The notes under the pieces are model-generated. The model saw only the letters and a list, made by a program, of their open reading frames with translations, had not been told where the DNA came from and did not search any database. Below are positions 61,062-64,000 of a stretch of DNA of 64,000 nucleotides, in pieces. This stretch comes from Butyricicoccus_B sp017886875 (GTDB lineage: Bacteria; Bacillota; Clostridia; Oscillospirales; Butyricicoccaceae), in NCBI GenBank assembly GCA_963931655.1, contig OZ007036.1, positions 1,798,001 through 1,862,000 of the forward strand, read 5' to 3'. The translations under genes were made by a program, and so were the position numbers. Within the stretch, counting starts at the first letter, position 1, and every line of letters starts with the position of its first letter.

Positions 61062-61094
61062 TTTCTCCTCCAAGTTATTATCGTATGTTTAGTT

Positions 61095-61123
61095 ATTATA
61101 GCATAATTTTAATCTGCTAACAA
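61095..61123 (-). promoter_or_regulatory. promoter of the NSS transporter
   Basis: On the minus strand, TTGTTA (61118-61123) and TATAAT (61095-61100) have a 17-bp spacer. Confidence 0.7.
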
Positions 61124-61262
61124 TTAAAATTACATTTTATTTTAAATAGCATTTTGTACTCATAAAAAATAGTAAAAATTAGATAATATATGCAAAATAA
61201 ATGCGTGTTACAAAAAAACAAAAAGCTTTTTGTAAAAACGTTAAAATTTATCAATTTTACCA

Positions 61263-61291
61263 TTGCAAATTGTTAAAACCTATGATACGAT
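61263..61291 (+). promoter_or_regulatory. promoter of the ACT-hom-thrB-lysC operon
   Basis: TTGCAA (61263-61268) and TACGAT (61286-61291) have a 17-bp spacer. The remainder of 61124-61262 is A/T rich; no T-box core was found. Confidence 0.5.
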
Positions 61292-61334
61292 TATAAGGCT
61301 TGAAAGACATATGTATTTTTCAGGAGGACAAAAT

Positions 61335-61778
61335 ATGGATACAGATACTAAATATTATCTGGTAGAACGCACTTTATTACCTGAGGTTTTTCGCAAGGTT
61401 GTTAAGGCGAATGCGGCACTCCATACGGGGCGTGTAAAAACCGCAAGTGAAGCTGCACAAAGTGTCGGGCTTTCTCGAAGTGCGTATTATAAGTACAAAG
61501 ATGGTATTAGACCATTTTATGAAGCAGCCCATAACAGGACTATCAATTTCCATTTAATGCTTATTGATAGACCAGGGGTGCTTAGTAATATTTTAGGGCT
61601 TTTTGCCCGTGTAGGTGCTAATGTACTTACAATAAATCAGTCCATTCCTATTGGTGGTCAAGCGGCCGTTACTATTGCGGCTCGCACCGCTGAAATGAAA
61701 TGCACAGTAGAGTCACTTATGGAACGTGCACAGGCTTTAGATGGTGTGCTTAGAGTTGTGATTTTAGCAAGTGAGTAA
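61335..61778 (+). CDS. UPF0735 ACT-domain protein (PheB-like)
   Basis: 147 residues. An N-terminal helix-turn-helix-like part (about 10-60, with SVGLSRSAYYKYKDGI) is followed by an ACT domain (about 68-147, INFHLMLIDRPGVLSNILGL). AGGAGGA precedes the ATG at 61335. It directly precedes hom, suggesting feedback or transcriptional control of threonine/homoserine synthesis; Bacillus PheB also lies near hom-thrCB. DNA binding is possible but unproven. Confidence 0.88.
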   Translation: MDTDTKYYLVERTLLPEVFRKVVKANAALHTGRVKTASEAAQSVGLSRSAYYKYKDGIRPFYEAAHNRTINFHLMLIDRPGVLSNILGLFARVGANVLTINQSIPIGGQAAVTIAARTAEMKCTVESLMERAQALDGVLRVVILASE

Positions 61779-61802
61779 TTGAAAAATTGGAGGAAAGATA
61801 GT

Positions 61803-62936
61803 ATGATTAAAGTAGCAATATTAGGTCATGGTACAGTTGGTTCTGGCGTTTATGAAGTGTTTGATATGAATGCTGGAAAAATTGCTAAGGTAGTAGGTCA
61901 GCCAGTCGAAGTTAAATATGTGCTGGATTTGCGTGATTTCTCTCATCTGCCTTATGGTGATAAGTTTGTTTCTGATTTTTCAATTATTGAAAATGACCCA
62001 GAAGTTACAGTCGTTGCGGAAGTTATGGGCGGTGTTGGTGCTGCCTATGAGTTTACTAAACGTTGTCTTGTGGCTGGTAAAAGCGTTTGTACATCAAATA
62101 AAGAGCTTGTAGCAACAAAAGGTGATGAACTGCTTAAAATCGCTGAAGAAAATAATGTAAATTATCTATTTGAAGCATCTGTTGGCGGTGGTATTCCACT
62201 TCTTCGACCAATGATGCAGTGCTTAGCTGCTAATGAAATTTTGGAAATTCGTGGTATTTTAAACGGTACAACTAACTATATTTTAACACAAATGATTCAA
62301 AATGGTGTTGCATTTGAGGACGCTTTAAAACAAGCTCAGGCTAACGGCTATGCTGAAAAAGACCCAACTGCTGATATTGAAGGTCATGACGCTTGCCGCA
62401 AAATCAGCATTTTATCTGACCTTGCTTTTGGTGACAAGTTTAATCCAGATGAAGTGCCTTGTGAGGGCATTACTAAAATCACACTTGAGGATATTAAGCA
62501 AGCTGAAAATCTAGGTTATGCTGTAAAACTTATCGGTCGTGCAGTTAAATGTGATGATGGTAAGGTTTATGCTTATGTAGCTCCTCATTTAATCGACAAA
62601 CATCACCCTCTAGCATCTGTTGAAGATGTATTCAATGCTATTATGATTGATGGTAATGCAACTGGTGATGTAATGTTCTATGGTAAGGGTGCAGGTAAAC
62701 TTGCTACTGCATCTGCTGTTGTAGCTGATATGATGGACTCTATCGCTCATAGCGAAAAACGTCGTGATGTATCATGGGGCAGTGGTGAAAAACATCTGCT
62801 TAAATCAATCGACACACTTTCTAGCAAATGGTATGTGCGTATGCAAGGTGAGCAGGGCAAGATTATGCCAAAAATGACAACAGCGGAAGCAAATAAGCAG
62901 TTTGCACAAGCTGAGTCTTGTATGCGTATTCTATAA
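61803..62936 (+). CDS. hom: homoserine dehydrogenase (short, no full ACT domain)
   Basis: 377 residues. The NAD(P)-binding start is ILGHGTVGSGVYE, the catalytic part has TSNKELVA, GGGIPLL, ILNGTTNYIL and PTADIEGHDACRKISIL. It reduces aspartate semialdehyde to homoserine. Many Firmicutes Hom proteins are about 430 residues with a C-terminal ACT domain for threonine feedback; here only the start of that region (KWYVRMQG) remains. TGGAGGAAAG precedes the ATG at 61803. Confidence 0.94.
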   Translation: MIKVAILGHGTVGSGVYEVFDMNAGKIAKVVGQPVEVKYVLDLRDFSHLPYGDKFVSDFSIIENDPEVTVVAEVMGGVGAAYEFTKRCLVAGKSVCTSNKELVATKGDELLKIAEENNVNYLFEASVGGGIPLLRPMMQCLAANEILEIRGILNGTTNYILTQMIQNGVAFEDALKQAQANGYAEKDPTADIEGHDACRKISILSDLAFGDKFNPDEVPCEGITKITLEDIKQAENLGYAVKLIGRAVKCDDGKVYAYVAPHLIDKHHPLASVEDVFNAIMIDGNATGDVMFYGKGAGKLATASAVVADMMDSIAHSEKRRDVSWGSGEKHLLKSIDTLSSKWYVRMQGEQGKIMPKMTTAEANKQFAQAESCMRIL

Positions 62937-62950
62937 TACAGGAGATTAAA

Positions 62951-63844
62951 ATGATTGAGGTAAAAGTCCCAGCAACCAGTGCAAATATGGGTTCAGGTTA
63001 TGACTCTATAGGTATTGCACTGAATTTATATAATATTATTAAAATGGAAGAGTCAGATTGCATTGATATAAGTGATGTTTCTGGTGCTGATATTCCAATG
63101 GACGAGAACAATCTTATCTATCAATGTGCAAAAAAAGTTTATGATATTTGCGGAAAACCACTCAAAGGTATGAAAATTATTGAGCAGTGTGACATTCCGC
63201 AAACAAGAGGTTTAGGCTCGTCATCAGCTTGTACAGTTGCGGGTATTTTGGGTGCTAATGCTCTTTTAGGTAACCCGCTAGATAGAGAAAGTATGATTGA
63301 CCTTGCAGCTAATATTGAAGGTCACCCTGATAATTCTACACCTGCTATTTTAGGCGGTTTTTGTGTCGCTCTTTTAGAGTATGGCAAGGTGTGGAGTGTT
63401 CGAGTGCCTATGAACGGAAAAGTTGAATTTATAACTTTTATCCCAGATTTTGAGCTTTCAACCGAAAAAGCTCGTGCGGCACTTCCTAAAACCATTGCTC
63501 ATCATGATGCAGTGTTTAACTTATCCCGTGCAGCTTTACTTGCAGGCAGTCTTACAACTGGTAAGCTAGAAAATTTAGGTGTAGCAGTGGGTGACTGTCT
63601 GCACCAGCCTTATAGATTTGATTTAATTCCAGATGGTCGTGAGCTTGTACACGCTGCTAAAGCTATGGGTGCACTTGGTACTTTTATCTCTGGTGCAGGT
63701 CCATCTATAATCGCAGTTGTAGATGCACATGACAAAACATATCTTTCTCGTGCGGAAATGTATTGTGAGCAACACTTTCCACATTGGAAACCTACTCGTC
63801 TTGTGTGTGATGAAGTCGGTGCAGTTGTAACCAAGATTAAATAA
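62951..63844 (+). CDS. thrB: homoserine kinase
   Basis: A 297-residue GHMP-family kinase that phosphorylates homoserine. The ATP-binding motif RGLGSSSACTVAGI near residue 90 and GHPDNSTPAILGG near 128 are clear, with the C-terminal GAGPSIIAV motif. AGGAGA precedes the ATG, 14 bp after hom. Together with hom and lysC it feeds threonine synthesis; thrC is not in the window. Confidence 0.96.
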   Translation: MIEVKVPATSANMGSGYDSIGIALNLYNIIKMEESDCIDISDVSGADIPMDENNLIYQCAKKVYDICGKPLKGMKIIEQCDIPQTRGLGSSSACTVAGILGANALLGNPLDRESMIDLAANIEGHPDNSTPAILGGFCVALLEYGKVWSVRVPMNGKVEFITFIPDFELSTEKARAALPKTIAHHDAVFNLSRAALLAGSLTTGKLENLGVAVGDCLHQPYRFDLIPDGRELVHAAKAMGALGTFISGAGPSIIAVVDAHDKTYLSRAEMYCEQHFPHWKPTRLVCDEVGAVVTKIK

Positions 63845-63889
63845 CTTTGCTTTTTACCCTTTGGGGTTTATAAGGAGGAAAATATATAA

Positions 63890-64000
63890 ATGAGTCTTAT
63901 TGTTCAGAAGTTCGGTGGAACATCTGTTGCCAACACCGAGCGTATTTTCAATGTAGCAGATATTGCAACATCTGCTTATAAGGCGGGCAATCAAGTAGTA
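63890..64000 (+). CDS. lysC: aspartate kinase (3' end outside window)
   Basis: The first 37 codons only. The opening LIVQKFGGTSVAN carries the KFGGTSV signature of aspartokinase, the first step of the aspartate-family pathway. AAGGAGG lies 8-10 bases before the ATG. It continues the ACT-hom-thrB operon. Confidence 0.92.
   Translation, partial: MSLIVQKFGGTSVANTERIFNVADIATSAYKAGNQVV

Noticed and set aside
61074..61334. T-box leader for the threonine operon
   Set aside because: No T-box sequence or specifier stem is present; only a plain promoter.
1..64000. CRISPR arrays, transposases, integrases, prophage genes, att repeats or oriC
   Set aside because: No spaced direct repeats, DDE or recombinase motifs, phage structural genes or DnaA-box clusters were found on either strand.

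Overview
The window is a stretch of core chromosome from a low-GC, endospore-forming Gram-positive of the class Clostridia. The evidence is the set of sporulation and germination genes (spo0A, spoIVB, spoIIP, gpr, yabP/yabQ, a gerA-type operon), two SLH-domain surface proteins, a single-chain clostridial-type PurL and the usual Firmicutes gene neighbourhoods. An Oscillospirales/Ruminococcaceae-like host is plausible, but the sequence alone does not prove it. I see no phage, insertion sequence, integron, CRISPR array or replication origin.

Layout. 1-8 kb: the end of ylmH, a large SLH/CBM_X2 surface protein, then (minus strand) purL and an AlkD-like gene. 8-20 kb: rpe, a two-piece lysine exporter, and the housekeeping run recJ-relA-dtd-MBL hydrolase-hemZ-nucleoside kinase. 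18-23 kb: the conserved yabM-to-yabR block (SpoVB-like flippase, mazG, HU, rqcP, yabP, yabQ, divIC, yabR). 23-26 kb: an amidohydrolase coupled to a lone fumarase-type alpha subunit, then hpf and ruvX. 26-32 kb: rpmG-secE-nusG-rplK-rplA, then sstT, then rplJ-rplL. The ribosomal operon is interrupted by sstT, and each half carries its own leader elements (L1-type sites before rplK and rplA, an L10 leader before rplJ). 32-36 kb: ktrB, rpmE, hflX, yigZ and a tandem duplication of a complete tRNA-Pro transcription unit. 36-44 kb: a SLOG protein, spoIVB, spo0A with 0A-like boxes, lepA-hemW, ACT and PFL proteins, and an EcsC protein. 44-51 kb (mostly minus strand): gpr-spoIIP-gerAA-gerAC-gerAB, divergent rpsT, and a second SLH protein. 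51-60 kb: a glyoxalase, gdpP-rplI-dnaB, tilS-hpt-ftsH. 60-64 kb: an NSS transporter and the start of threonine biosynthesis (ACT protein, hom, thrB, lysC).

How the genes fit together. Spo0A would switch on sporulation. SpoIIP, SpoIVB, YabP/YabQ and the SpoVB-like flippase act during engulfment, sigma-K signalling and cortex formation, and GPR and the Ger proteins act on the way back out. RelA and GdpP handle the alarmones (p)ppGpp and c-di-AMP. HPF, HflX, LepA, RqcP and YlmH handle ribosome hibernation and rescue. FtsH, TilS and Hpt form the usual trio.

No wholly new system stands out. The best leads are regulatory: a structured leader before rpmG that I cannot assign, paired L1-like sites, dyads placed on promoters, the duplicated tRNA units with compensatory terminator changes, and several reduced sporulation or germination proteins (short GerAB and GerAC, and GPR with almost no propeptide). 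Five conserved genes appear to use TTG starts.
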